NCBI GenBank assembly: GCA_023055505.1
Contig: JALIRH010000110.1
Location: 186,001-250,000, forward strand
DNA length: 64,000 nt
Source of the DNA: Callipepla californica brunnescens
Taxonomy: Eukaryota > Chordata > Aves > Galliformes > Odontophoridae
Reading direction: 5' to 3'
The notes beneath the pieces are model-generated. The model was not told where the DNA came from, did no database searches, and saw only the letters and a program-made list of their open reading frames with translations. Shown one piece after another: positions 31,825 through 45,600 of this stretch. The stretch's first letter is position 1. Every line of letters starts with the position of its first letter. A program made the position numbers and the translations under genes.

Positions 31825-32250
31825 TCAGCCCAGAAGTAATATGATAAACAGGAGGAAAGAACAATCAGAAAGAGGAAAACATATTTTAAGCTCAAGTTTA
31901 ATTTTACTTTTAATAAACAATCATCCTCATTTAAAAACAAAATGAAAGAAAACACGCATTTCCCCCCCTATGCCGCCCCCCCTCCCCCAAAAATCATTTA
32001 AAGTAAAAAGGCGGTTAAAGATAAAACTAGTAATAAAATTGGGTAGCAGCACGACAGAAGTGTCGGGCGGTGTGGGGTGGATCAGCGTGGGGTAAGGTTG
32101 GAAAAGCTGAGGTGGGGGGGAAGAGGTGGGGGCAAAGGGGGGGACGCCGAGTCCAGCTTTTTTTGTTACCCCTTTTCAAAAAAAACCGCTATTAATTTTT
32201 TTTAACTTTTGTTTTTTTGTTTGTACTAGATATATTTGTTGAGAGAGATC
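31825..32250. repeat. Macrosatellite unit 3
   Basis: AAGTAATATGATAAACAGG, AAACAATCATCCTC, C-rich run, GGGTAGCAGCACGACAGAAG, GTGTCGGGCGGTG and GCCGAGTCCAGC as in unit 1. The right end differs, with an inserted T-rich stretch (32158-32245) in place of the usual TCACATCTACCC segment. Confidence 0.85.
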
Positions 32251-32672
32251 GAATCCCCGTGGACGGGGTGGGGGAAGCAAGTGGGAGGACAGGTCTCCCC
32301 CAGCGGCTGGGCGGAGAGGTCTACTCCGGCGGCCGGGGCAAACAGGTCTACCACTGCGGCTGGGGAGGACAGGTCCTACGCAGGCGGCAGGGCGGACAGG
32401 TCTACCACTGCGGCCGGGAGGACAGGTCTACCCCGAAAGCTGGGCGGACAGGTCTACCACTGCGGCCGGGAGGACAGGTCTACCCCGAAAGCCGGGCAGA
32501 CAGGTCTACCCCGGCGGCTGGGCGGACACGTCTACCCCGGCGGTCGGGCGGACAGGTCTACCCCGGTGGTCGGGGCGGACAGGTCTACCCCTGCGTCAGG
32601 GAGGACAGGTCTACCCCTTCGTCAGGGAGGACAGGTCTACCCCTTCTTCCGGGCGGACAGGTCTACCCCCAC
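32250..32672. repeat. 26-bp minisatellite, array of about 15 units
   Basis: Repeats of GGGCGGACAGGTCTACCCC plus a 7-base variable spacer (GGCGGCC, GAAAGCT, TGCGTCA and others). The 26-bp period leaves all frames open on one strand and produces a false 217-codon open stretch. Confidence 0.9.
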
Positions 32673-32689
32673 CAAAAAAAAAGAAGAAA

Positions 32690-33173
32690 AACCGGTCAAA
32701 AATTAATAAGTAATATAATAAACAGGAGGAAAGAACAATCAGAAAGAGGAAAACATATTTTAAGCTCAAGTTTAATTTTACTTTTATTAAACAATCATCC
32801 TCCTTTAAAAAAAAACAAAACACGCATTTCCCCCCCTATGCCCCCCCCCCTCCCCCCAAAAATCATTTAAAGTAAAAAAGGCGGTTAAAGATAAAACTAG
32901 TAATAAGATTGGGTAGCAGCACGACAGAAGTGTCGGGCGGGTGTGGGGCGGATGAGCGTGGGGTAAGGTTGGAAAAGATGAGGGGGGGGGGGGGAAGAGG
33001 TGGGGGCAAAGGGGGGGGACGCTGAGTCCAGCCGCCGCATCACATCTACCCCGCCGAAGGAGACGACTTCGGCCGGAGAAAGATCACTAACTAGAAAGAA
33101 AAGAATAATAGAGAATAAAAAACCTCGGATAAACGAATCCCCGTGGACGGGGGGGAGGGTGGAGGGGGGGGCT

Positions 33174-33216
<43 letters not shown>

Positions 33217-33222
33217 AGCGAG
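32690..33222. repeat. Macrosatellite unit 4 with long G run
   Basis: Complete order of landmarks from AATATAATAAACAGG to AACGAATCCCCGTGGACGGG, about 875 bp after unit 3. It includes a G run of 42 bases at 33174-33215. Confidence 0.88.
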
Positions 33223-33558
33223 CGGGAGGACAGGTCTACCCCGGCGGGCTGGGCAGAGGTCTACCCCCTCTCCCGGGTGGACAGGTCTACCCCGGCGGGT
33301 CGGGCGGACATGTCTACCGCGGCGACAGGGCGGACAGGTCTACCCCTGCGGCAGGGCGGGACAGGTCTACCCCCTCGGCCAGGAGAACAGGTCTACCCCT
33401 GCGGCAGGGAGGACTGGTCTACCCCGGCTTCCGGGCGGACAGGTCTTCCCAGGCAGCAGAGCGGACAGGTCTACCCCGGTGGCCCGGTGGACAGGTCTAC
33501 CGCGGATACAGGGCGGACAGGTCTACCCCTGCTGCAGGGGCGGACAGGTCTACCCCAC
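33222..33558. repeat. 26-bp minisatellite, array of about 13 units
   Basis: The same GGACAGGTCTACCCC core as at 32250-32672, ending in an A-rich tract that starts the next partial macrosatellite unit (33572-33660). Confidence 0.9.
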
Positions 33559-33660
33559 AAAAAAAAAAAAAGTCAAAAATAAAGAAGTAATATAATCAAC
33601 AGGAAGAACAATCAGAAAGAGGAAAACATATTTTAAGCTCTAGTTTAATTTTACTTTTAG

Positions 33661-36600
33661 AAGTAAAAAATTTTAGAATTACAGAGAAATATGTATCATT
33701 GCAGTCCTATGCAGTTCTGGTGTTGATAATCAGATGACCTTTAACATAGGTTAAAATAGCTCTTAATAATTCTAATTAACTTCATTTCTAAAGAATGCTG
33801 TAGTCACGAATAAGCCTTCACTGAGGACTGGAGTTGTTCAGAAGGTTTTGTCATCCTTTAATTAGTCTTGATAATGAAGACCTCATTTTAGAGGAAAACT
33901 TAATTTAATGGTCTTGTTATTGGATGACCTTGATGTGGTTAAGACGCTCGTCTGTGTGTGTGTGTGTCTGTGTGTGTGTGTGTATGGGAAATGGGGGCTT
34001 TGGCTTGCAGCCTCGGTGAGGTACTGGGTGTTACTTGAAATGTGCTTGCTTTGCAGGTCAGATTGAAGAATGCCTGAGACGAGCAATAATTTTTTTTCCT
34101 GCCGTTGGGAGTCTGAACTGCTGATTAATGCATCTCTCATTTCTTTTAGATACTTGACTTCACCCTCCCTTTGAATTTCCTTGGTGCTGCTAGAGGCTTC
34201 CAAGGCTTTTTTTTTTTTTTTAATAGATGCTAAATGAGAGCTGTGACTCATTGGTCTGATAATTGAATCCAAACATGTAATTTATTTAACTACAATAGTT
34301 TTGAATGTACTGCACAAAATTTCTGTATCAGGTTGCTCCTGCAAGTGAGAATGCACTTGAAAGTAGTGAGGGGAATGGTTTGTCACCTTGCTTCATTGAG
34401 AGACCTGTATATCTTGGAATTTGTAATGCAGGGATATGTTTTATTGTACCTCAAGCTCAAGGCATTTAATTTTCCTGCCTTTCTTTATTTTTTCTTCTAT
34501 TTGAAGATCCCAATTGTAGTTCATTTCAGTATTTGCTTTATATTATAACTTTGTTCCTAAACTAGCTCTTAAGCTACTTACCTGAATTACCTAAATTGTT
34601 TTCTCAGAGTAAATAGGAGCCTGGACTGGAGCACACAGCAGCAGTGGTTGAAACGGGACTGAGCTGCAGAGAAAGCTCCTCCTGGCATTGCCTGAGTTGT
34701 GGGAACAGAAAGTAAACAGTGGCTTCACTAGGAGCTCAGTTCTTGGGGCACTGGAAGCAGTGGGTCTCCATACCTGGTTTTGCTGAATGGTGCAGGAGTT
34801 ACTTTATTCTCCAGGATCTGTGTGTATATATGTATATCTATTTTTTCTTTCCCTCTAAAAAGGAGATGATGCAGACTGCCTAGCTTTAGTGATCTTCTGA
34901 TGGAAAGCTTTTTAAAAGAGCTATTATTACTGTTTAAGTAGTGCTTACCAGGCATTGTAATGCATATGATAGTAAAGACAGTGTAAATGACCTCTTAAAA
35001 CCCAGCAAAAATAGCTGTGACATGGTGTTTGTGGTGGGGGTGAGATGGAAGAATAGGAAACAGAATGGAGCAACTATAAGTACCTGGACTTTTCTCTGTG
35101 TGAAGGATGGATTACCAGTTGGAGCCTATCGTTGGTCTGCACCTGGGGAGCTCTGTGGCAATGTCTCAGGCCCCACTAATATCTGAGCCTTTACCATAAT
35201 TTCCAAGTGTGCGATCGTACATGTCACCCCAGAAGCTGGTGGGCAGTGTAACATTAAATTTTGCATTAAATTAAATTACTCTGCTGTCCCTCTCCCTTCA
35301 ACAGAAGGTATTTTTCTGCCCCACTGAAGCATGGCTGACGTGGCTTTCAGCTGCTGGTGTGCTGAGACGTTGTGCTGCAGAACAGGCAGATGTAGCTAGG
35401 GAGAAGGGGTCCTGTTTGGCTTAAAAATAGGGATTTTAAACTGCCCACGTCGTAGTGTACGGTGTGGTTTTTTTTTTTTTTTCTTCACTGTCTTCGCTCT
35501 GTTACTGTGTGTTTCCTGGCTGTGGATGAATGCTGATCAAACTTCGGTCATTATGTGTTTGAACATCATTTGTCTTGACAGACTTGAGAAATATACAGTT
35601 ATTAAGAATACCGCAGATGTGAATCAGGATAGGACCCTGTCTGTTATACACTTATTCTTTTGGGTTGCTCTTGAGGGGGAAAGAAAAGGAGGGAGAAACA
35701 AAAGCCCTTATGTAATGCTCAGCCAAGTTGGAGCATATGCTAGGCGCTGCACATGGGCTGTCCTCGCTGCATCTCTCATTGATATGTACTGGTATGTTGA
35801 GACTACTGTCTATGAACTTGGGCAGTGAAGCAACAATAATGAAATATTTCTAGTTTGAGCTGTTCTTGTGCCCTATATATTTGCTTCTGCTGCAGCATAT
35901 TTTGTGTTTATTCTAAATACTGTGAAGTTGAATCTTTGTGTCCACAAATTACGATGCTAAATTCAAACTTTTCTCCCTCCGCATCCATAGCCTCAGATTT
36001 ACAAACTCGTAAATCACTGACTGTGTTTCTTTGTGATTTGCATTTGACCATGTTTTTTCAGACATCATGCATAAATGCAGTGCATTGTTCCCAAATGACA
36101 TCACCTCTGGAAACCTATAAAATCATTTTACGTTTAACTGGCTGTGAACACTTCTGCTGTGTTAACAGCTAGAATTTTATGGGGATGAATAGGAAACTTA
36201 CAGCTTACGTAAGACCTGCTTTGGAGCTGCAGTGCAAGCCGTTCCCAACATGATGCTAATAGCTTGACAGTCTTGAGCCTTCCAGTCTGCTCTTTGCTCT
36301 GTGATGGCACATCTACATTTACTTTGACAACACTACCAGCCACTGATAAATAAGTGAGTCTAGATTTGAAGGGAACCATTTGAATAATGTTACTGTACTT
36401 GCAAAAATTGTCCCTTGGGGGCAGAGCATGGCTACAGATGAGCAAAAGCCATCTTCCTTCATGTAATCCATTACTGCTCATTTGGTGTTCTCCTTAGGAG
36501 TCTTGAGCTGGCCAATTGGAAAATTGTTTCTTGTCTGTTTACAGAGCCCTCTGAACTCCAAAATGTTGAAGGAAAGAGTAAAAATGGAAGGGAGGGGAAA

Positions 36601-39600
36601 CAGCCCAACCTTGCTTTAGAACTCTCTGAACTCAAAAATATCTAAGCAAAGAGTGTAATGGAAGAGGGGGGACAGCCCAACCCAGCTTCAGTACTCTGCA
36701 GCTCAGCCTCAGCATCTGAAGGGCAGCTCTGGGAGCTACTAGCTCCTGCCTATCTCCGTTAAGGAAAAATAATCTGCTAAAATCAAACTGTGACAAGATG
36801 TTCAGAATTCTTCTGAGCTTATTTGACAGCAAGGCGGAGGGAGCCTTGATGAAGCTGATCATATTGGAAAGCTCTGTCATAGGTAAGGGAGCTCAATTGG
36901 GATGAAAGTAGGACAGTAAAGTTGGGAGAAAGGATTGTGGAGCACTGCTAATAGCCTGGTGCCAGCAATTGTTGCAGAGGAGGGAATTCAGAACGTAGTA
37001 GATGGGAGAGAAGAAAGGCCTTTCAAACTGAGGAGAAACCCATTCTAGATGTACTGCTGGATGTACAGTGAATAAGACCTCTATTTTGAAGCTGATGGCT
37101 TCCTTTAAATGACAGGTTAGGATTCCTATTGGTGATACCGCCTCTCTCCTTAAGCATCCCACTTGCATAGGAACTGATCAGACTGCATCCTTAGTCAGCT
37201 GGGGCTTTGGGCACATAAAAAGCAAAGCCACCATTTCCATATGGATAACCACTCTCCTGTGCACCTAATCCATGTGCAGTCCTTCGGATAAAGCTGATTG
37301 CTCTCTCCGACCTACCTTGAGCTGATTCAGATAACTTTACAGGACCGTGATACCAGTTCATCCTTACTGATCTCTTTGCTAGTTTCTGACTCAGCAGTGT
37401 TGGTGGTGCAGACGGACTGCTTGTTCTGCCTGGTAAGCGGTGAAAGAGGGAGTGAAGCACAACGTGGCTGCTAAAAGCTGAAGAGAAATCAGAGTAGCCA
37501 GGACACTGAAAAATGGATGTTTGGTAACTACCAATTCTAGTTAGTCATTTTCTACCTCTTCAGCAACCTTAAAAAGCTGCTTGTGGATTCCAACCACAAT
37601 TGCCTTTGGCTGCAATGCTGTTAAAATTTCACAAGTTTTTGGTGTTGTATCTTTAAAGTTCCTTTTTCAAAGATCCTGACATATTTCAAAATGCATTGTG
37701 GAGGTGAAGTTAAAGCTTACAGGATTTATTACGTCGTGTTTCCTGCATGCCTAGGAGCAACAGTGCTTGCCCTTGGAAAGAGATTCTGAAGCTCCTCAGT
37801 CCATGAGAGAGCTAGTGACAGATGGGAATAGAAGTGAAACAATTTCTATCACTTCTGGTATGTTTTAAACTGTAAACTATAAAGCTGCTTGGGACCATCT
37901 GGTTGAACATCCCCTGATGGTCATCTGGCCTGTCCCTGCCTCACAACGGACTGGGTGGCACAGCTCCCACATCAGTGCTTGCAGTAATCCTCTTTTGTTT
38001 CAAGCATTTGTAAAAGAGCCTCTCTTTGCTTTATTTTCATTAATTTTGCACAGTGTTCAGTGTATCTTTCTTACTCTACAGTCTGTGATCTGCATTTCCT
38101 CAGCTCCATTATCAGCCTAATACATTAATTATGAATTCTTCTTACATGGTGGCGTTGTGCCTGCAACATTACTACTATTTTGAAGTTGTGTAGTCTTTAG
38201 TAAGAAGTTTCATGTCTTATGGAAGACCAGAAAGTCAGAAATCAAGCAAACCTGTACGCATAGCACCAGGGTGAAGAAAAGAATCATGTTTACTTCCAGG
38301 ACACAGAGCTGTTTCCATTTGCCTTGGTGATGCTTTAAGAGAAAAATAGCCAGCTGAGTTTTGTTATCTCCCTGAAAGTAAACAAATCATGTGTAACATC
38401 CCTGATACAAAACTATTTGGCATATTGGAAACGAGGAATATTGCTTATTCTGTGCTCCAAACTTGAGTCAGTAGTGCGTTGCATGAGTGTCCGCTTCCGC
38501 AGCATGCCAACTGATGAATCTCAGGACACTTTTGGCAGTATTCTCAGAGGCAGCAATGTTTAAATATAAATCCAAACAATTGTGGAAGTTGAATCAGTGC
38601 TATTGATCTGAGCCTCTAAAATCTCTGGGAAGTTCTTCCTCTTTGTTCCTCTAGAAAATAGGTGTTTCCTGGTAGCTTGTGAAATAAGGGAGCTCTTTAT
38701 TATTTGTTTTTTTTTTTTTTTCCTTTAAGAAATTTTTATTGTCTTTTTTTTCCTGATACCTTTTTGATCATGACTTTTGATATGACTTGACCATTCCTTC
38801 AAGATTTGCTGCTGCTTGATGATGTTTGGGCAGATAAATATCGCACTGCTCTCTTATATCCCAGTAAAACCATGACATTTCTGTGTAATACTTTTCCAAA
38901 CAACAATGGTATTTTGACCTATGTTGGGCAGGCTCTGTGCTTCTGCTGTGAAAGCAGACTTGCAGGACATGCTTCCGTTCATTTGTTTCACTTTTAACAT
39001 GAAAGCAAATGCATCACTTTTGACTGCTCAGGACGTTTCTGAAGTGGCTTTGAACAATGGCCTTCTTCTGCACTGTGATTATGCGGTGAGCTCTGATTTA
39101 TTAGGGAACAAATGTGAAATGCTGTAATTTATGACACAAACAAAGAAGTACCAGAAGATTAACGACAAACAAGTGCCCACTTTGCACTGGAACTTGTGTT
39201 GATGAGCTGAGGATTACTATTGATGTCACATTGCTGCCTAGTGTAAGAACTGGCTTAACTATGTTTAATAGTGCTTGCTTTGGGGATGCCAACTAAGGCC
39301 TTTTGAAATGACACTGAAGAAGAATATTAAAAACAAGGCATAATTGATTGCTGAAACCTTTGTGGCCTTTTCTCTGATGTTGTGTTCAGCTTGTTTGTGC
39401 CTATGGTGAGAGAAGCTGTTCTTTTTATTTGTTCTTCCTGGTGGTGAGGTTAAAACGTTGCTCCTCATGGTGTGTTCTGTCCTCTGAAATGGCAGCCTGC
39501 TGTGGGAACTGATCACTTGGAAATGTTCGGTATGCTGGTGTAGCTTTGGGTGGCCTACATGACTTGCTGCTCAGGAAGCTAAAATATAACTAACTTTTGG

Positions 39601-42600
39601 CAGGAAAAAGAAATGAAGCAGAAAAATGGAGGATACGCCCTCTTCTGATGCTTTAATTGCACTCCTGATGGTGCAGATGTGGTCCTGTATTGGGATTTTG
39701 GAGCCCACATACCTGGTGTTGCAGGCATAGGGTTTTGAGGTACTTGGCTTACTCGTTATGATGTATGGTGAATGAGGGTTGCCTAAATTGAGCATTGGAA
39801 GCCCAGTCTGATGAGTACCATCGGTGAAATAGCGAGTGGGATGGAGCAGTGATCTTTGTGGTGTGAAGTCAGGCATTGTGGTCATCTTCCCTACAGCTGT
39901 TACCTAGCTGTGTGCTACTGGTGAGCCAGAAACATTCTCCCCTCATGGTTTTGTGGAGCTTTATGATGCTCTAACTGCAGCAGAAAGCTGGCATCTCTGC
40001 TGGTATAGCGTATTCCAAAGCAGAGAATTTTTCCTCTAAATAGATTCATAGATTCATAGATTCATTAGGTTGGAAAGGACCTACAAGATCATCTAGTCCA
40101 ACCATCCTCCCACCACCATCCCGACCCACCAAGCTACTAAATCAAATCCCTATGTGATTCAGTGACTTAGAGAAATCATTTCAGCAGCCCTACTTTCTGT
40201 AATGGAAAAACAGATGCAGAGCAAATAAAATTTCATTCTGGTAGAAGTTATGAGGAAAATAATTTCAATACATTACGAGCAAATTTTGTTACAGATATTA
40301 AGACACTGTGGCATGGGCTTTTATTTTTTTTCACCATCTGGTTGTGACCTGGTTTCTGTGCAACTCTAACCTAATTTATTCTGATTTTTAAGCTCTGCCT
40401 TGAATTCTGTTGACTTCCCAATGCCATGCAGCAGTATCCTACAAATTGTGAGAAGACCTGACAAAGATGAACTTAAATGGTTTTACTGATGCAAAATGTT
40501 TCCCTGCAGTCTATTCTCAGAGCAATACGTGTAAACAGTTGAAGGTGCTTTTGTATTTCTGCCATCAAACTTCAGCTAAAGCTGAGGGAACACACTGCGG
40601 TGAGTGCTCTTTCTTCCTATAAGTGCTGATTTGAAGTGCAGAGCTTCACTGCTTTTTCAGAAGTGGAAAAAAAAAAAAAAAAAAAAAAAAAAAGATGAAG
40701 TTTTGAAGGATGAGGTTTCTACCGTGCATCAGCAGTGGGGCAGCCTTGAGCGGGGCATGGGGTCTGTGGTTCCGGACTCCCTGGGGTCTTGGTCTCAACC
40801 TCTGCTGCTGGAGCTGCTCTTCCTTGTGTAAATTAAATCTTAGTGGGAAGCACACTTTAACCCGTGGTCAATCATGTTCTGGCTGTATGTCGTGCCTTAT
40901 CTTTGTATCTTGCCTGTGGTAAGCATTTATAAATAAGAAGTAGCTCAGCTCTGAAGGAGTGCTGTCCCTGGCTGGCAGTGATAACTGGAGGAGCTGCCAC
41001 TTACTGGGTTGTGCAAGACTGATGTGCAGAAGATATTTTGCTCTCCTGTGAAACAATTATTCTGGGATCTCGCTGTCTTCACCCCTTGGAGATTTCCTTT
41101 AAAACCTTCCCCTTCTTCAGTGTGGGAGAGAGGAACAAATCCCGCTGGCTTGAGCTGCGTGGAGTAGAGAAATTACTATTACACCTTTTGATGTGGCAGT
41201 GCCATTCTCACTGCCCTGTTTGCCACTGAGAAGCTTTTAGTGTCTAGGCAAAGAATGGAGTTATCAATGGTGGTGCATTTCCATAAACGTTATTGTGAAC
41301 ATACAGCGACAAATGCAAATGATCCTATTGGTGCAGGTTAAGATCATTGAGAACCAGTCTTGCCAACTAGCTTTTAAGGCAGTCCCTGTGGGAGCTGTGT
41401 AGGAACATCCCATTAGTTGCATCATTTCACGTGTACTAAGTGTATGATGGGGATTTTTTTTCCTGATGCAGTCATTACCTGCTGCTGTCAGGTGCAAAAT
41501 ACAATGTGACTTGATTGACCTGCCTTCCTTGTCCCAATATGAGCAATGACATATTCTTCTGTGAGAGCTGATTTCCATAAATGTGGACAGGGGCCAACAA
41601 TTACTCACTCGTCCCAGACAACAAAAGCAGAATGCTTTCCATTCTCAAAGAAAACTCATTTGAAAGAAAACAATGGGAGATGGCACGGAAACTGTTTAAC
41701 TCCAGTCCTTGCTTGCAGCTGCACTGGAAACATGGCGGTGGCATTATCTCACTGATGGAGAATTCTAGAAACACCGCTCAACTTCTTTTTCTGAATTCTT
41801 TCTCTGTATGGATTTGTCTTTGATTGTACTGTGCAAAAGTGGGTAGGGTATGTTTTCACTGTTTGGATATTCTTGTGAAGCTTCCTGTGGCAGAGTTGGC
41901 GATCCTCACAAATCTGCCGTGGATTTTTTTTATTTGTTTATAGATGAAGAAAGTTTGAAAGTTACTGATGTTTCATTATATGCCACTAAAACTCTTTGGG
42001 GCATAACTGCTCATCATCACCTGTCCTAGGGGAGCTGCATCCCCCTTCCCACATCATCTGAAAGACGCTGTCATGCTGAAAACACCTTTGTTCTTTTCCA
42101 GCCACATCCTGTCTCACTCTGAAGTACTGTCTTGTTTTTGAAAATGGTGTAAAGAATGATGCAAATTCCTGAAGATTTTGAAATTCAGAGCAGAATAAGG
42201 GCTGGGAACTTACCTTGGATGGTGCCAGTGGGTGACCAGCTAATGAGTAACTTAACAGCACAGTGTCCAATTGCCTTTAAGCACATTATTACAGCTCAGG
42301 CTGTGAGTAGCCTCATGGTAGGGGGTATTTCTTGTATAACTGAAAGTGTTTTTTTTTTTTTAATCAGGGTCAGCATCTGCAGCACTGCGCAGGAAAGGAG
42401 TCCTAAAATTATAAGTAAAATCAGCAAAATACCTGCTGGTTGGCCAGCATTCAAGTTGCATCAGCATTGCTAAGTGCAGTGCTGCACTTTGCAGCATCTC
42501 CGGTAGAGTATCTCCCATTGATAAGAATGAAACGTTGCCTCTGCTGCTGCTACTGAACGTATTTATGTGATATTTTTCTTCACTTCATTTTTCTTCAAAA

Positions 42601-45600
42601 TACTGCTGATCCTTAAAAAAAAAAAGACAAATGGTGTATTTCTTTAGTAATAAGTTAATTCCCAACGATGTGACTTAACTTGGCTTCTGATCACTCCTAA
42701 TTTTTGTCCCACCTCATTAAAATAGCTTTCCCACTCATTTCTGAATTCCCTCTTCTTTGGCATGGAAGAATAACAAGCGTTTCCCAAAAAAAGTGAGAAC
42801 CTGCAGAGTTTGCTAACAAGTTGATTCCTAGAGAAGATGTAGAATCATCCCTGGTTTCCTTGGAAGATGCAGTGGCTGTCATGGCAAAGAGTGCTAATTG
42901 GCATCTTCATGTTGATGCTCTGTCAACTCTTTCCTCCACCAAGCACTCAAACTGCGGCATAAATGTGGATGTGCTGAAAGAACTTGTTTTCTCTCAGCCA
43001 GCAGCAGTTGGAGGAAGCAGCATGTGTTCTAAGCAAGTGGTCTGAGTGTTCAGTGTGTTTGGGATCCAAGCCATTCATAAAAATTTCCTTGGTACAAGAG
43101 GAGGGAAAATGTTTTCTGAGTTTCACATGTTTATCTGTTCACTCCAAACACAGATGCCTTCATTCTGTTCCCAACCGTGAGATGATGGATGGGTTAGAAT
43201 TCTCTTGCACAAAAAGTGGATGCAATCGGGAATGTAATTGATGGATTGAATTCAAGTGCTATGTTTAAAACCTCTTCAGGTTTCTGGCAGGGGGACTTGT
43301 TCATGCCAGTTGCAGAGGAGCCTTTTACCTGCTGGGCCCAGGACTGAAACAGAGAATCTCATCTCTTGGATGTGTTTCTGTTGTTTGCTGGCACTGTCCA
43401 CATGGAGGTATTCCTGCCCAGGGGTTTGGCCTTATTTTACCCTCAGAGTAGTCAAATTTGTATTCTTGAGATGGATCATTGATTTACCATCTCACATTTG
43501 CTTTGTCTCGAAGAACCCACTGGTTTCAAAATGAAGTTTCTTTAATACAGGTGTAGTTGAACAAAACAGAAGTGTGGTATGTTTGGCAAAAATGAAGAAG
43601 TCTTACAGGAAAGAGTTAAAACAGTCAAAACCATCATCACTAGCAGAAAAAGAAATAATAATAAAATCCATGATCATTCCTGGTTAGTGCGAGCTGCGAT
43701 TCCCCTTGGTTCTTTCAAACCTTGCCCAGCACTCTGGACTCCAAGATTCAGTAATTTTTGCTGTGTCTGAAAAACTCTCATCACTGGCTGGAGGTTAAAG
43801 GCAAATTCTCAAAAGCTGTCATTTCCGGAAGCCTTCATTGACTAGGTCTAGCTTGTATTTTTGTCTGTGCTGTAAGCAGATTCCTGTAGGACTGAGCTGA
43901 TGTATCTGTGCAGTCCTCAACAGACCTCAATGCTTTTCTTGTAGGTCAGGTGGACTGGCTCAGTTTTGCGGACGCAGTGCTGTGGTGAACAGAGTAGCAC
44001 AAGGCTGCCCAACCAACAGCAGAATCTGTGCAGGAGCAGAACCTGTACCTCCAACACTGCCTCTGGGATCTGTCCATCACATTGCATGGCTACAGCTCTC
44101 ATTCAAAACAAGCTGTGAATACCTACATAACTATTGATGTCTGGCTGGATCTTCAACCTTATTTTTTGTTGTGGATGCTTGGGTTGGCACTGCCAAGAGA
44201 CTATCAGGCATATAGTGATATAACTGTTCTTTGGAGATGCACTGAAAAGCTGGTGTTGCTGTCTGTAAAGTAGAACTATGTTAACTCAGAGGAATGAGAT
44301 GAGATCCCCCACAGCATGAATCACGTTAATCTCTGTGGCTAATGCTACGTTACCCAGGAGATCCTGGAAGAATTAATCTCATGGTTGCTGGGCCCTGTGC
44401 TGGGGTAGAGATGCTCAGCCCTGGATTGCTGCTGGGTGCTCTCAGGGCACAAAGCCCCATGAGAGGGGAGCAGTGGGGGTGCTTTTCTGATGAGTGGTGC
44501 CTGGGCCTGGGCCTTGTGTTGCCCTTCATGGCTTCCATGTCTCCTGCTGCTCTGTCCACACCTGAGGAGTGTCAGGGAGCGTGTGGACAGAAGGGGGATG
44601 GATGCCAAGCAGCAAGAGCCACTGCTGCAGGTTCTCCTTTACTCCAGTGAAGTGAGGTTAAAGATGCAGCTTAAATGGAAGAGCATGGGGAAATCTCATA
44701 TCCAGCATGTCCTAGCAGCGGATAATCATGTGAAATCATGTTGTTGTAGCTTAGCTACATTCACTGAGGTGCCCCTGCAATTCCAGGAATTGGTTTTCTG
44801 CTATTGCAAGTGCTTGCTTTCCTTACACATGCATCTCTGTCCGTACTGGTGCAGCCATCCCATGGGCGGACTGCTGCTCCCCCTGAGCTGCGAGCAGCAG
44901 GTACGCACAGTGATAGTTTCTGAGGGAGAAAAGTCACCAAGGGTTAAGTGAAGGCACCACTATTCAGTAAAATGCATTTGCAATCTGCCTCCAAAATAAT
45001 CATTTGGAATTGATAGTTAATATTGGACTGTTTGCAAAAGTGGATGTTTTGTAGATTGTTTGCTTGTTTGATGCGGAGTACATCAAAGTGCTCAGCCTGT
45101 TTCTTCAGACTTACTTCTAATTCCCATTTGCTTCAGAGCTTCCCGCATTCCCTGAATCCCCGTTTTACTAATACAGCAACGTGTCTTCATAAATCAGGTT
45201 TATGGCCTTGACTCATGGTCTTTTTATTTTCCATCTAAGCAGCCCACAACTATTGCTAGATCAGTATCAGAACGTCCTTTCTGTCAAATGTGCGGTATCA
45301 CAAAATATGTTCAACAGAAGCCTTTCAATTTTTGGTGCAAGCATATAACCCTGGGAGGCACTACAGGCATTCCTCCTCCTCCTCCTCCCTCTTCCTCTGC
45401 CTATCCACAAGGTTTGTTCAGCTCACTTTGTAGCATGGCCGGTACATTAGAGTAAGGCAGAAACCTCATCTGAGTTGGGGGGTTTTATGGTTTTACACCT
45501 CTGAATCTGGCCCAGGGCTGTGACGATATGATGGCTGTGCATAGGGGTGGAAATAAAAGCACGGGGTGCTTCTGTGGAGGTATTGAAGCTGTGGTTTCTG

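Noticed and set aside
32217..32870. Open stretch of 217 codons with repeated TGLP/RSTP-like peptide
   Set aside because: It is the translation of the 26-bp minisatellite, which is free of stops in several frames; the repeat length is not a multiple of three and codon-level conservation is absent.
32250..33558. CRISPR-like repeat-spacer pattern (26-bp arrays)
   Set aside because: The variable part is only about 7 bases, repeats are diverged, and the genome is vertebrate.
33000..33595. Glycine-rich open frames of 150-196 codons
   Set aside because: Produced by the G run and the 26-bp array of macrosatellite unit 4.
42821..43045. Open frame that looks exon-like in composition
   Set aside because: No family resemblance and no convincing acceptor/donor pair.
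44490..44951. 153-codon plus-strand frame
   Set aside because: Overlaps other equally open frames, lacks a domain and lies in otherwise non-coding DNA.
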